Positions 41,034 to 49,564 of a stretch of 64,000 nt of DNA are shown in pieces. Each line of letters begins with the position of its first letter. The first letter of the stretch is position 1. The notes beneath the pieces are model-generated. The model saw only the letters and a list, made by a program, of their open reading frames with translations, did not search any database and was not told the DNA's origin. The translations under genes and the position numbers were made by a program. Location: positions 1,364,001 through 1,428,000 of the forward strand of contig NZ_JABMCZ010000003.1 of assembly GCF_013186535.1 (NCBI RefSeq), written 5' to 3'. The DNA is from Nocardia terpenica (GTDB taxonomy: Bacteria > Actinomycetota > Actinomycetes > Mycobacteriales > Mycobacteriaceae).

Positions 41034-42146
41034 GTGGAGCAGAACACCATCAAGAGACGAGGCGTCGGCCTGATCGGGGTCGATCCCGACCTGTCCTGGC
41101 CCGGGTACACGCTGTACGCGCCGCTGGCGGGCCGCGGCGTGGTGGATCTGGTGGATCCGGCGGGCGAGCTCGCGCATCGGTGGACGCTGCCGTATCGGCC
41201 GGGGCGGCACGCGCGGCTGCTGGCCGACGGCGTCCTCGCCTACAACGGCGCGACCCTGGCGATCGAGCCGCCGTTCGCCATGTGGCGCAAGTACGGCGGC
41301 GGATCCATGGGCCGCTACGACCCGAACGGCGTGCCGCTCACCGAGTTCCGCGACGACTACCAGCACCACGACGCGCATCACTACGACGACGGCCGCATCC
41401 TCTACACCGCGGTCGAACCGCTCACCGGCGCCGCCGCCGCGCGCATCGAGGGCGGTGTCGCGGGTACCGAGGCCGACGGCGTGGTGTGGGCGGACGTCGT
41501 GCGCGAGGTGGCCGCGGACGGCACACCGCTGTGGGAGTGGCGGGCGTTCGAGCATCTCGAACCCGCCGAATTCGGCCTGCAGCCGCACTATTGGCGCGAG
41601 CACTGGCCGCTGATCAACAGCGTGTACCCGCTCGACGAGCACACCGTGGTGGCGAGCCTGCGCAGCGTGTCCGCCGTGATCCGGATCGACCGGCGCACCG
41701 GGCGCTACACCACCCTGGCCGACCGCTCGACCGTCGCGCAGCAGCATCACGTGACCCCGGTCGGCGACGGCATGCTGCTGGTCTTCGACAACGGCACCTT
41801 CCGCACCGGTGAGTCGGTCACCTACAGCCGGGTCGTCGAAATCGACGCCGCCACCGGCGAACTCGGCTGGGTCTACCAGGACTCCCCGCGCGAGGCGTTC
41901 TTCACCCCGTTCATGGGGGGCGCCCAGCGCCTGCCCAACGGCAATACCCTCGTCACCGAGGCCGCCTTCGGCCGCATCTTCGAGGTCACCCGCGACCACC
42001 GCATCTGCTGGGAGTACGTGGTGCCGTCGTTCACCACCTACCCGGACCCCGGCGCCGCCGCCGTCTTCCCCGCCCGCTCGAACGCGATCTTCCGCGCGTA
42101 TCGCTATGCGGCCGAGGAGATTCCGTGGTTGACGCACCGATCGTGA
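41034..42146 (+). CDS. Arylsulfotransferase (ASST)-like beta-propeller protein
   Basis: A 370-residue protein with the ASST-type repeated-strand pattern: GYTLYAPLAGRGVVDLVDPAGELAHRW, HHDAHHYDDGRILYT, HHVTPVGDGMLLVFDNGTF and GGAQRLPNGNTLVTEAAFGRIFEV. In this family conserved histidines form the active site, and two His-rich loops are visible. There is no signal peptide, so it is cytoplasmic, unlike E. coli AssT. GTG 41034 after GGGAGG. Substrate unknown. The 167 nt after it, up to the ABC1 gene's end, hold no recognisable gene. Confidence 0.78.
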   Translation: MEQNTIKRRGVGLIGVDPDLSWPGYTLYAPLAGRGVVDLVDPAGELAHRWTLPYRPGRHARLLADGVLAYNGATLAIEPPFAMWRKYGGGSMGRYDPNGVPLTEFRDDYQHHDAHHYDDGRILYTAVEPLTGAAAARIEGGVAGTEADGVVWADVVREVAADGTPLWEWRAFEHLEPAEFGLQPHYWREHWPLINSVYPLDEHTVVASLRSVSAVIRIDRRTGRYTTLADRSTVAQQHHVTPVGDGMLLVFDNGTFRTGESVTYSRVVEIDAATGELGWVYQDSPREAFFTPFMGGAQRLPNGNTLVTEAAFGRIFEVTRDHRICWEYVVPSFTTYPDPGAAAVFPARSNAIFRAYRYAAEEIPWLTHRS

Positions 42147-42313
42147 ATTCTCTGCCCGGACCGGTCGACGACGTGACCGCTGCGGTCACCATCGCGGCGC
42201 TCGCGGCGGCCCGGAATCGGGATGATCGCCGACTCTCGGTTCGGGCTCGGAGGCCGATCCCGCCGCGGCCCCGACGGCGTTGACCGTGTGTTTGCTGCCG
42301 TCGACCCGAAAAC

Positions 42314-43657
42314 TCAGCTGGCCGTACGGTGTTCGGCGTAGCCGGGGACCCAGTCGTGCATCAGTCGCATGAACGGCACCTCGGCCTCCAGCTGCGCGCT
42401 GATGCCGATGGAGCCCATCAGCACCCGGAACACCATGGTGTGCTCCGGCGGAAGCTGTAGCGACCACGAGGTTCTCATCTCGGTGCTGGTGACGTCGGTG
42501 GCCTTGCCCGCCACCCGCTGCATCCACCGGCGGCTGAAGTGGAAGGTCTCGGTGCGGATGGGATCGGAGAACGGGCGCAGCAGATCGGCGATCTCGCGAT
42601 GGCTGACCGTCTTGCCGGGCAGCACCCAGCCGTTGTCGTACATCAGCCGGGTGAGCTCCTCGTAGCGGTCCTCCACCGCCAGCGCCACCATGCGGCCGAG
42701 GATCGGGTCGAATCCGTGCGGCAGCGGTTTGCAGGCGCCGTAGTCGATGACCGCGAGCCGTCCGTCGCCCAGCACCATGAAGTTGCCGGGATGCGGATCG
42801 CCGTGCAGCAGGCCCGCCGTCGCGGGCGAGGCGAAATGGAACTCCGCCATCTGCGTGGCCACCCGATTGCGCAGCTCGCGAGTGCCCGCCGGATCGGCGA
42901 TGCCCTGCGCGATGATCGCCGACACCGGTGTGGCGTCCAGCCACTCGGTCACGATCACCTTGGGCGCGCTGGCTACCACCCGCGGGACCACGAAGCGCGG
43001 ATGCCCGTCGAACCCCTTGGCGAAGGCGCGCTGATTGCCCGCCTCGATCCGGTAGTCGAGCTCCTCCTCCATGCGGTCGCTGATCTCCGCCAGCATCGGC
43101 TTGACGTCGCTGGCCTGCAGCAGCGTGGCGATGACCCCGCCCATTCGGTTCAGGGTCTTGAGGTCGGCGCGCAGCGCCTCGTCGGCGCCCGGGTACTGCA
43201 CCTTCACCGCGACGTCGCGGCCGTCCGACCACACCGCCCGGTGCACCTGGCCGATGCTGGCCGACGCGGCCGGGGTGTCGTCGAACTCGCGGAAGCGGGT
43301 GCGCCAGCCGGTGCCCAGCTGCTGGTCCAGCATGCGGTGCACGGTGGCGGCGGGCATGGGCGGGGCGGCGGCCTGCAGTTTGGTCAGCGCCTCGCGGTAG
43401 TGCTCGCCGAACTGCTCGGGCACCGCGGCCTCCATCACCGACAGCGCCTGCCCGAACTTCATTGCGCCGCCCTTGAGTTCACCGAGGACCGCGAACAGCT
43501 GCTCGGCCGCGCGCTGGTTGAGCTCGGCGTTGATCTCGCCCCGGTCGCCCCCGGCGAGCTTGCGTCCGAATCCCACCGCCGCGCGGCCCGCGATCCCGAG
43601 CGGGATCTTGGCCAGCTTGGCGTTACGGGATGAGCCACGTCGCACAATCTCAGACAC
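42314..43657 (-). CDS. ABC1/UbiB-family atypical kinase
   Basis: A 447-residue protein, homologue of Rv3197. The UbiB-specific KxGQ motif is present as GGAMKFGQALS; ASIGQVHRA is the alanine-rich nucleotide loop; VAVKVQYPG has the catalytic Lys; LLHGDPHPGNFMV and VIDYGACK are the catalytic and metal loops. GTG 43657 gives the usual family length; a reading from 43717 adds unlikely residues. Function in mycolic-acid bacteria is unsettled, possibly lipid or quinone-related, or macrolide tolerance via its neighbour WhiB7. Confidence 0.9.
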   Translation of the reverse strand: MSEIVRRGSSRNAKLAKIPLGIAGRAAVGFGRKLAGGDRGEINAELNQRAAEQLFAVLGELKGGAMKFGQALSVMEAAVPEQFGEHYREALTKLQAAAPPMPAATVHRMLDQQLGTGWRTRFREFDDTPAASASIGQVHRAVWSDGRDVAVKVQYPGADEALRADLKTLNRMGGVIATLLQASDVKPMLAEISDRMEEELDYRIEAGNQRAFAKGFDGHPRFVVPRVVASAPKVIVTEWLDATPVSAIIAQGIADPAGTRELRNRVATQMAEFHFASPATAGLLHGDPHPGNFMVLGDGRLAVIDYGACKPLPHGFDPILGRMVALAVEDRYEELTRLMYDNGWVLPGKTVSHREIADLLRPFSDPIRTETFHFSRRWMQRVAGKATDVTSTEMRTSWSLQLPPEHTMVFRVLMGSIGISAQLEAEVPFMRLMHDWVPGYAEHRTAS

Positions 43658-43738
43658 GTACCCATCATGGCGGACGTACCGCGCGGTGTGCCATGAGTAA
43701 TAGGACAACTGCCACATCCCGGCGGTACGTGGTATCCA

Positions 43739-44587
43739 TCACAGTGCCCGGCAGGCGCAGGCGGCGTGCGCGGCCCAGCTCCTGCGGTCGATGCGGTGGG
43801 AGTCCGGATCGAGCTCGAGGGTGGTGTCGAGGGTGCGGGGCGGCCGCTCGACGACGCCCGCGAGGATGGCCTCCACATCGCGCAGCGCCAGGGCCGCGGT
43901 GGCGGCGATGGTGGCGGGGGAGGCGTGCCCGACCCGGCCCAGCAACTGGGCCGCGAGATGCGGCCAGTCGGCGTCGAGATCGCGCCGGGTCAGGTCCGCG
44001 CAGCGCAGGCAGCTGGTGCCGCCGGGCAGCACCAGCGGCCCGACCACGCCGCGGCCGTCGCGGATACGCACCTGCAGATGCGGGATGCGCTGCAGGACAA
44101 GGTCGTTGACCAGCCGCGGCTCGGGCACCAGTGCGTCGGCGAGCAGCACCAGGTTCGCCGACCAGCGCGGCGGCGGCGCGGTGACCTCATAGTCGCGCGA
44201 TCGGGTCGGGCGCAGGCCCAGCCGGCGCACGCCCGCGGCCAGCGCGTCCGACAGCGGGCCCCGGCCGTGCACGTGCACCCCGTGCACGGCGGTGGCCCGC
44301 GGCCCGGGGCGCAGCAGCAGCCCGGCGGCGTCGAACTCGGACAGCAGGTGCAGCGCGTCGGTGGGCCCGATGCCGAATCGGCCTGCGGTCCACACGATCT
44401 GCGGATGACTGTGCAGACCGTCCAGCAGCCGGAGGAACGCGAGCACCGCCTCGGCGCCGAGCCCGGGCGGGTCCACCACGACGGCGTGCTCGGGATCCCA
44501 TCCCAACTGCACCGTTCCGGACGGGCGCCGCAGCACCGTCACTCGCGGATGCAACATCGGCCCACGCGGGCGGGAGTTCGTCGTCAT
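43739..44587 (-). CDS. Rv3196-like protein, ThiF/cyclodehydratase-related
   Basis: A 282-residue protein with N-terminal features of the peptide-clamp region of TOMM cyclodehydratases (RPSGTVQLGWDPEHAVVVDPPG, then a winged-helix-like stretch). The centre and C-terminus resemble E1-like/cyclodehydratase proteins: VVGPLVLPGGTSCLRCADLTRRDLD, with CLRC, and the terminal ACACRAL, the usual two cysteine pairs. No RiPP precursor or YcaO gene is nearby. ATG 44587; its stop is 81 nt upstream of the ABC1 kinase start on the same strand. Confidence 0.7.
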   Translation of the reverse strand: MTTNSRPRGPMLHPRVTVLRRPSGTVQLGWDPEHAVVVDPPGLGAEAVLAFLRLLDGLHSHPQIVWTAGRFGIGPTDALHLLSEFDAAGLLLRPGPRATAVHGVHVHGRGPLSDALAAGVRRLGLRPTRSRDYEVTAPPPRWSANLVLLADALVPEPRLVNDLVLQRIPHLQVRIRDGRGVVGPLVLPGGTSCLRCADLTRRDLDADWPHLAAQLLGRVGHASPATIAATAALALRDVEAILAGVVERPPRTLDTTLELDPDSHRIDRRSWAAHAACACRAL

Positions 44588-44980
44588 GCCAGCAGTATTG
44601 CGAGACCACGCGCACCCACCCGCCCGAAAAGGCCCGGTTATCCCCAGGATTCACGCCCATCCACAGGACACGTCGTCAGGACGCCCGCGTGTCCACGCCC
44701 CGCTCGGTCCCGCCGATCCGCCGCCGCTGTCGATGAAAGGGGTGCGCATTGGGGAATTCCTGAGCCGGGCAGCGCGCCTAGGCCGGTGCTGGGTTGGTAG
44801 AACGAGAAACCCGGGGCCGTGGGGCAGGGTGTATCCCAGCGGCACCGGGTTTCGCGATCACAAACCCCTGGGTGGGGCCGAAACGCACCGGGCCGTGCGG
44901 CCCGTGGTCGGCGGACGTGTTCGAGGTCCAACCCGCCGACCATTCGCTATTCGGTGCCGAGATGGGGTTCGGATGGGCGG
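44588..44980. other. Intergenic region with a long hairpin
   Basis: A 393-nt gap between two reverse-strand genes. GAAACCCGG (44806-44814) and CCGGGTTTC (44845-44853) are perfect complements, and the 30-nt interior can partly pair (GCCG.GGG with CCCAGCGGC). It may terminate transcription of the metalloprotease-like gene. Reverse-strand ORFs here look unlike proteins; I see no gene. Confidence 0.5.
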
Positions 44981-46387
44981 TCAGGCCGGTTCGTCGCCGG
45001 ATTCGGGCTCGGCGTCGCCCTCGGGCTTCTCGCCGCGCTGTTCGCGTTCGCGGGCCTCGGTCTCGGCGAGCTGGGCCATCGGGTCGTCGAAAACGGCGGT
45101 GCCGCCGCCGATTACGCCGTCGATGAACCCGGCCGGATTGTCCAGGTCCTCGGAGCTGGGCAGCAGGTCGGGGTGCGCCCAGACGGCGTCGCGCTGCGGC
45201 ATACCGGCGTCGGTGGTGAGGCGGCGCCACAGGGTGGCCGCCTCGCGCAGCTTGCGGGGACGCAGCTCCAGTCCGACGAGGGTGGCGAAGGTCTGCTCGG
45301 CCGGACCGCCGGTGCCGCGGCGGCGGCGCAGCGTCTCGGCCAGCGCGCCCGCACCGGGCAGCCGGTCGCCGACCGCGTCGGTCACCACGACCTCGACCCA
45401 GCCCTCGATCAGGGCCAGCAGCGTCTCCAGCCGCTCCAGCGCGGCCTTCTGCTCCGGCGTGGTCTGCGGCTCGAAGGTGCCCTGCGACAGCAGCTCCTCC
45501 AGCTTGGACGGGTCGGTCAGCGACATGGGGTCGATGTTCTGCGCGGCCTGCTCGATGGCCGAGAAGTCCATGCGGATGCCGCGCGCGTAGTCCTCGACCG
45601 CGCCCAACACCTGCTGCCGCAGCCACGGCACGTGCGCGAACAGCCGCTGATGCGCCGCCTCGCGGGCGGCCAGGTACACCAGGATCTCGCTCTCCGGCCG
45701 CTCCAGCCCCTTGCTGAATTCGGTGATCGCGGCGGGCAACAGCGCCGCGACGCCGTCGGGCCCCAGCGGCAGGCCGATATCGGTGGAGGTCAGCACCTCC
45801 TGGGCGAGCTGGCCCAGCGCCTGACCCAGCTGCGAACCGAAGGCCAGGCCGCCCATCTGCCCGAGCATGCCGATCATCGGGGCGGCGAACTCCTTCGCCT
45901 CGTCCGGCAGCGTCGCCGTCCACATGCCCGAGACCTGTTGCGCCACCGGATCGCACAGGCGCTTCCAGGTCTGCAGGGTCTCCTCGATCCAGTCGTTGGG
46001 CGTCCACGCCACGGTCTTGGCGGCGCCCGCGGGCAGCGTGGTGGCGGCGTCGAGCCACAGCTCGGCCAGATGCGCGGCGTCCGCGACCGCCCGCTGCGAG
46101 CCGGACGACACCGGCGCCACGGTGGAGCCGAGCTGCTGGCGGGCCAGCCGCTTGGCAATGTCGTAGTTCACCGGTCCGGACTGCGAGCCCGGCTGGCCCA
46201 TGGTGGAGAACATCGCGCCCAGCGAGGTCAGCATCTGCCCGAGCGCCGACGGATCGAATCCGCCCGCGCCCGAACCGCCCATGCCGAAGCCGAAGGGGTT
46301 GTTCGCGCCGGACCCGCTCTGATCGTCCCGCTTGTTGCGGTCGGGATCGTCATCGCGGTTGGAGAATCCGAAGGGCACGTCACTCAT
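44981..46387 (-). CDS. Rv3195-like putative zinc-dependent metalloprotease (DUF2342)
   Basis: A 468-residue protein. The N-terminal 65 residues are Gly/Ser/Met-rich and low-complexity; then comes a helical body with WTPNDWIEETLQTWKRL. The family's putative metal site is YLAAREAAHQRLFAHVPWL. An acidic tail (EKPEGDAEPESGDEPA) ends it. Annotated in other actinobacteria as zinc-dependent metalloprotease or hydrolase, but activity is uncertain. ATG 46387; divergent from the PDZ-Lon gene, with 49 bp between. Confidence 0.82.
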   Translation of the reverse strand: MSDVPFGFSNRDDDPDRNKRDDQSGSGANNPFGFGMGGSGAGGFDPSALGQMLTSLGAMFSTMGQPGSQSGPVNYDIAKRLARQQLGSTVAPVSSGSQRAVADAAHLAELWLDAATTLPAGAAKTVAWTPNDWIEETLQTWKRLCDPVAQQVSGMWTATLPDEAKEFAAPMIGMLGQMGGLAFGSQLGQALGQLAQEVLTSTDIGLPLGPDGVAALLPAAITEFSKGLERPESEILVYLAAREAAHQRLFAHVPWLRQQVLGAVEDYARGIRMDFSAIEQAAQNIDPMSLTDPSKLEELLSQGTFEPQTTPEQKAALERLETLLALIEGWVEVVVTDAVGDRLPGAGALAETLRRRRGTGGPAEQTFATLVGLELRPRKLREAATLWRRLTTDAGMPQRDAVWAHPDLLPSSEDLDNPAGFIDGVIGGGTAVFDDPMAQLAETEAREREQRGEKPEGDAEPESGDEPA

Positions 46388-46436
46388 GCCCCAAGATTAC
46401 GCGGGTGGTGTTGGGCGAGCCGCTACTGTGGGCCGG

Positions 46437-47462
46437 GTGAACCGACGGATCCTGACCCTGCTGGCCGCCTTCGTCCCCGTCCTCGTGCTAGGTGTCGCGG
46501 GTAGTGCGGTCACGGTGCCGTTCGTCGCCTTAGGCCCCGGTCCCACCTTCAATACGCTGGGTGAGGTCGAGGGCAAGCAGGTCGTCGATGTGCAGAACGC
46601 GCCGGTTCAGCCGACCTCCGGCAACCTCAATATGACGACGGTGTCCGTTCGCGACGGGCTGAATATTTTCGAGGCGTTCGGGCTGTGGGCCGACGGCCGC
46701 TACGGCATCCGGCCGCGCTCGGAGGTGTATCCGCCGGGGGTGCCGCGCGAGCAGGTCGACAAGTCCAATCAGCAGGACTTCAAGAACTCCGAGAGCAATG
46801 CCGAACTGGCCGCGCTGCACTATCTGAAGTATCCGACGGTGGTGAAGGTGCAGACCGTCACCGACAACAGCCCGGCCAAGGGCGTGCTGCAGACCGGCGA
46901 CGAGCTGCTGAGCGTGGCCGGGCGGCCGGTCGGCATCGCCGCCGACGTCGTGGACGCCGTGCGCGCCGCCGCGCCGGGGACCGGCGTGCCGATCGTGGTG
47001 CGCTGCGGCGACGCCGAGCAGACGGTGACCGTCACCGTCGGCGCGCAGCCGCAGGACAAGACGAAGGGCTACCTCGGGGTGAGCCTCGACGAGCAGCCGC
47101 GCTCGGCGATCAAGGTGGCCTTCAACCTGGCCGATATCGGCGGCCCCTCGGCCGGCCTCATGTTCAGTCTGGCCCTGGTCGACAAGCTCAGCACCGGAAA
47201 GCTCAACGACGGCAAGTTCGTCGCGGGCACCGGCACCATCGACCCCGACGGCAAGGTGGGGCCCATCGGCGGCATCCAGTACAAGATGATCGCCGCCCGC
47301 GAGGCCGGGGCGCAGACCTTCCTGGTCCCCGCCGACAACTGCTCGGAGGCCCGCCAGCGCACGCCCGCGGGCCTGAAACTGGTGAAGGTCGACACGCTCA
47401 CCAGCGCGGTGCACTCCCTCGAGGACCTCACCGCGGGCAAGACCGTGCCCAGCTGCGGCTAG
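46437..47462 (+). CDS. Membrane-anchored PDZ/Lon-type serine protease (YlbL-like)
   Basis: A 341-residue protein, homologue of Rv3194c. One N-terminal TM helix (ILTLLAAFVPVLVLGVAGSAVTV), an extracytoplasmic PDZ domain (VTDNSPAKGVLQTGDELLSV) and a Lon-type protease domain with Ser in GGPSAGLMFSLAL and Lys in GGIQYKMIAA, the S16 dyad. TACTGT at 46423-46428 places transcription start at GTG 46437, hence leaderless. It overlaps the convergent PPA1309-like gene by 4 nt. Confidence 0.9.
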   Translation: MNRRILTLLAAFVPVLVLGVAGSAVTVPFVALGPGPTFNTLGEVEGKQVVDVQNAPVQPTSGNLNMTTVSVRDGLNIFEAFGLWADGRYGIRPRSEVYPPGVPREQVDKSNQQDFKNSESNAELAALHYLKYPTVVKVQTVTDNSPAKGVLQTGDELLSVAGRPVGIAADVVDAVRAAAPGTGVPIVVRCGDAEQTVTVTVGAQPQDKTKGYLGVSLDEQPRSAIKVAFNLADIGGPSAGLMFSLALVDKLSTGKLNDGKFVAGTGTIDPDGKVGPIGGIQYKMIAAREAGAQTFLVPADNCSEARQRTPAGLKLVKVDTLTSAVHSLEDLTAGKTVPSCG

Positions 47463-48052
47463 TCCTCCGGCTCGTTCTCGAGCGTATGCCGAAGGGCCTC
47501 CACCAGATTCGGGGCCAGGTTCGGGGCGGTGCGCAGGTCGATATCGCCGAACGGATCGTCGTCCTCGCCGGGGCGCAGCTGCAGCAGGCACAGCGAGACG
47601 CCGTCGCGCAGCGCCCCGGCGAACAGGCGGGCGTCGCGGCGGCCCGGATGGGTGACCGCGGCGTCGCGGGCCGCGCGGTCGGCGGCGTCGGGGTCGGCCA
47701 GCAGCGGGACGATGGCGTCGTCGAGGGTCTGCTCGGCATCCGGCGGCAGCACCACGATCTGCTGCACCAGCACGCACCCCTGCACCGCGGGCGGCCAGCT
47801 GGTGGTGCCCAGGAACTCGTCGAGCGCCATCGGGTCGCCGCCCACGTCCTCCGGAAGCGGTTCCTGCGCAATGGGAGTCAGCTCCGCGCCGTCGGTGAGC
47901 TGATCCTCCAGGGTGGGCTCGGCGGCGACCAGATCCGCGGTGGGCACCAGCGCGAACATCTGGGGCGGCCGATCCCAGCCCTCCGCGTCGGCGTACTCCG
48001 CCACCTCACGAATGCAGCGGTAGAGGGCGGAGGCCGGATTGTCGACAGTCAC
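47459..48052 (-). CDS. PPA1309-family protein
   Basis: A 197-residue acidic protein of the actinobacterial PPA1309 family: ALYRCIREVAEYADAEGWDRPPQMFALVPT at the N-terminus, then WPPAVQGCVLVQQIVVLPP and RLFAGALRDGVSLCLLQLR. GTG 48052 is preceded by TAGACT at leaderless distance. A reading extended to 48268 crosses the divergent promoter region and was rejected. Function unknown; regularly adjacent to the PDZ protease and UPF0182 genes. Confidence 0.8.
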   Translation of the reverse strand: MTVDNPASALYRCIREVAEYADAEGWDRPPQMFALVPTADLVAAEPTLEDQLTDGAELTPIAQEPLPEDVGGDPMALDEFLGTTSWPPAVQGCVLVQQIVVLPPDAEQTLDDAIVPLLADPDAADRAARDAAVTHPGRRDARLFAGALRDGVSLCLLQLRPGEDDDPFGDIDLRTAPNLAPNLVEALRHTLENEPED

Positions 48053-48236
48053 GCGGGCAGAGTCTAGGGCGCGGCCCGGGCGGCCGGGCGCGGACCCCGG
48101 CGGGGAAGCGGCCACCGAGCGCAATCCCCGGATTTCCGCCGAAATAGATATCTTTTTCAACCAATTCCTCGGGATCGTGACGATATCCGATGGGTTGTTT
48201 CCGGACGAAACATCGGCCCGTTTAAGATGCCCTCCC

Positions 48237-49427
48237 ATGAGTCGACGCCTTCTTCGCGCCCTCGTCACCGTGTCCGCAATAGCCGCGGCATTCGCCGGGC
48301 TCCCGGTGGCCGCCGCCGATCTCGGATTACCCCCGGTGCCCGCGGCCGATCCCTTCTACGCCCAGCCGAATTCGCTGACCGGCGCGAGCATGGGAGATGT
48401 GATCGACAGCCGTCCGGTCGAGGTGTTCGGCGTGCCCGCGCACGGGCCGCTGACCGCGTGGCAGCTGAAGTACGTCAGCCAGGACACCCAGGGCACGCCG
48501 TGGACCACCACGGCCCTGGTGCTGCGGCCCGCGCAGACCACCGCGACGCCGAAACTCGTTGCCTTCCAGCCGTGGATCGACTCGCTCGACTCCCGCTGCA
48601 ACCCGTCCTACCAGCTGCGCGCGGGCCTGGGCTACCTCGCCTCGACCGGCATGCTGGCCGAGATGCCCAACCTGGCGAGCCTGCTCGACCGCGGCTACAC
48701 CGTGGTCGTGCCGGACTACCTGGGCCCGCACAACCAGTTCGCCGCCGGGTACGTGGAGGGCCGCAACACACTCGACGGAATTCGCGCCGCCGAGAATTTC
48801 GCCCCGGCCGGATTGTCCGGGACCGGCACCCCGGTCGGGCTCTTCGGATATTCCGGCGGTGCGCGCGGCACCGAATTCGCCGCCGAACTCGCGCCGAAAT
48901 ACGCCCCGGAGCTGAATATCCGCGGCGTGGCGGCGGGCGGCCTGCCCACCGATATGGGCGCCTCCGCGGCGCTCATGAACGGCGGGGTGTTCGCCGGTAT
49001 CGATATCTCCTCGGCCTTCGGCATCGCCCGCGCCTACCCCGAGCTCAACATTCCCGCCTACTTCAAGCCGGGCGTCGAGCAGCAGGTGTCCGGGCTGTGC
49101 CAGACCCAGATCGTGCCCACCTACGCGTTCACGCACCTGCAGGACTACACGGTCGGCGGCAGCTGGCCGCTCGGCGAGCCCGCGGTGGCCCGCGTGCTGG
49201 AGACCCTGCGGGCGGGCCGGTACGGCACCCCGGCCGCGCCGCTGTATCTGTTCTCCGGCGCCGACGACCAGATCGCGCCCGCCGCGAAAACCCGTGAGCT
49301 GGTGGAGGATTACCGTGCCCGCGGCGTGGACGTGACCTACGCCGAGTATCCCGGCACCGAACACGTGCTCTCCCAGAACGCGGGGTCCTCGGCGGCGCTG
49401 GCGTGGCTCGCCGGGCATATGGACTGA
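48237..49427 (+). CDS. Secreted lipase (LIP family)
   Basis: A 396-residue secretory lipase. Signal peptide MSRRLLRALVTVSAIAAAFAGLPVAAA; nucleophile LFGYSGGARGTEFAAEL (GYSGG); acid residue in LFSGADDQIAP; catalytic His in GTEHVLS. Four or more cysteines in the mature chain, as in CalA-like lipases. TAAGAT at 48222-48227 gives a leaderless transcript from ATG 48237. It probably hydrolyses host or environmental acylglycerols outside the cell. It interrupts the conserved order between the PPA1309-like and UPF0182 genes. Confidence 0.87.
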   Translation: MSRRLLRALVTVSAIAAAFAGLPVAAADLGLPPVPAADPFYAQPNSLTGASMGDVIDSRPVEVFGVPAHGPLTAWQLKYVSQDTQGTPWTTTALVLRPAQTTATPKLVAFQPWIDSLDSRCNPSYQLRAGLGYLASTGMLAEMPNLASLLDRGYTVVVPDYLGPHNQFAAGYVEGRNTLDGIRAAENFAPAGLSGTGTPVGLFGYSGGARGTEFAAELAPKYAPELNIRGVAAGGLPTDMGASAALMNGGVFAGIDISSAFGIARAYPELNIPAYFKPGVEQQVSGLCQTQIVPTYAFTHLQDYTVGGSWPLGEPAVARVLETLRAGRYGTPAAPLYLFSGADDQIAPAAKTRELVEDYRARGVDVTYAEYPGTEHVLSQNAGSSAALAWLAGHMD

Positions 49428-49564
49428 CGGGGAGCCCGGTCCGCTCGGTTCCGTTTTCCGTAGAGTAGGCGCGAGAACGGTCCGCAGGGACCCCGCAACA
49501 TCGGACTGCGGTGCGCCGGTCGCGAAGTCGCGCCGGGCGCCGCCGGAACTGGGAGAGTGGCATC

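Noticed and set aside
42186..43232. 348-codon reverse ORF overlapping the ABC1 kinase
   Set aside because: Same strand but a different frame; the ABC1 frame has all kinase motifs and the normal family length.
44638..44943. 101-codon reverse ORF between the Rv3195-like and Rv3196-like genes
   Set aside because: Sequence rich in Arg/Gly/Pro with no domain and no ribosome site; it overlaps the hairpin region.
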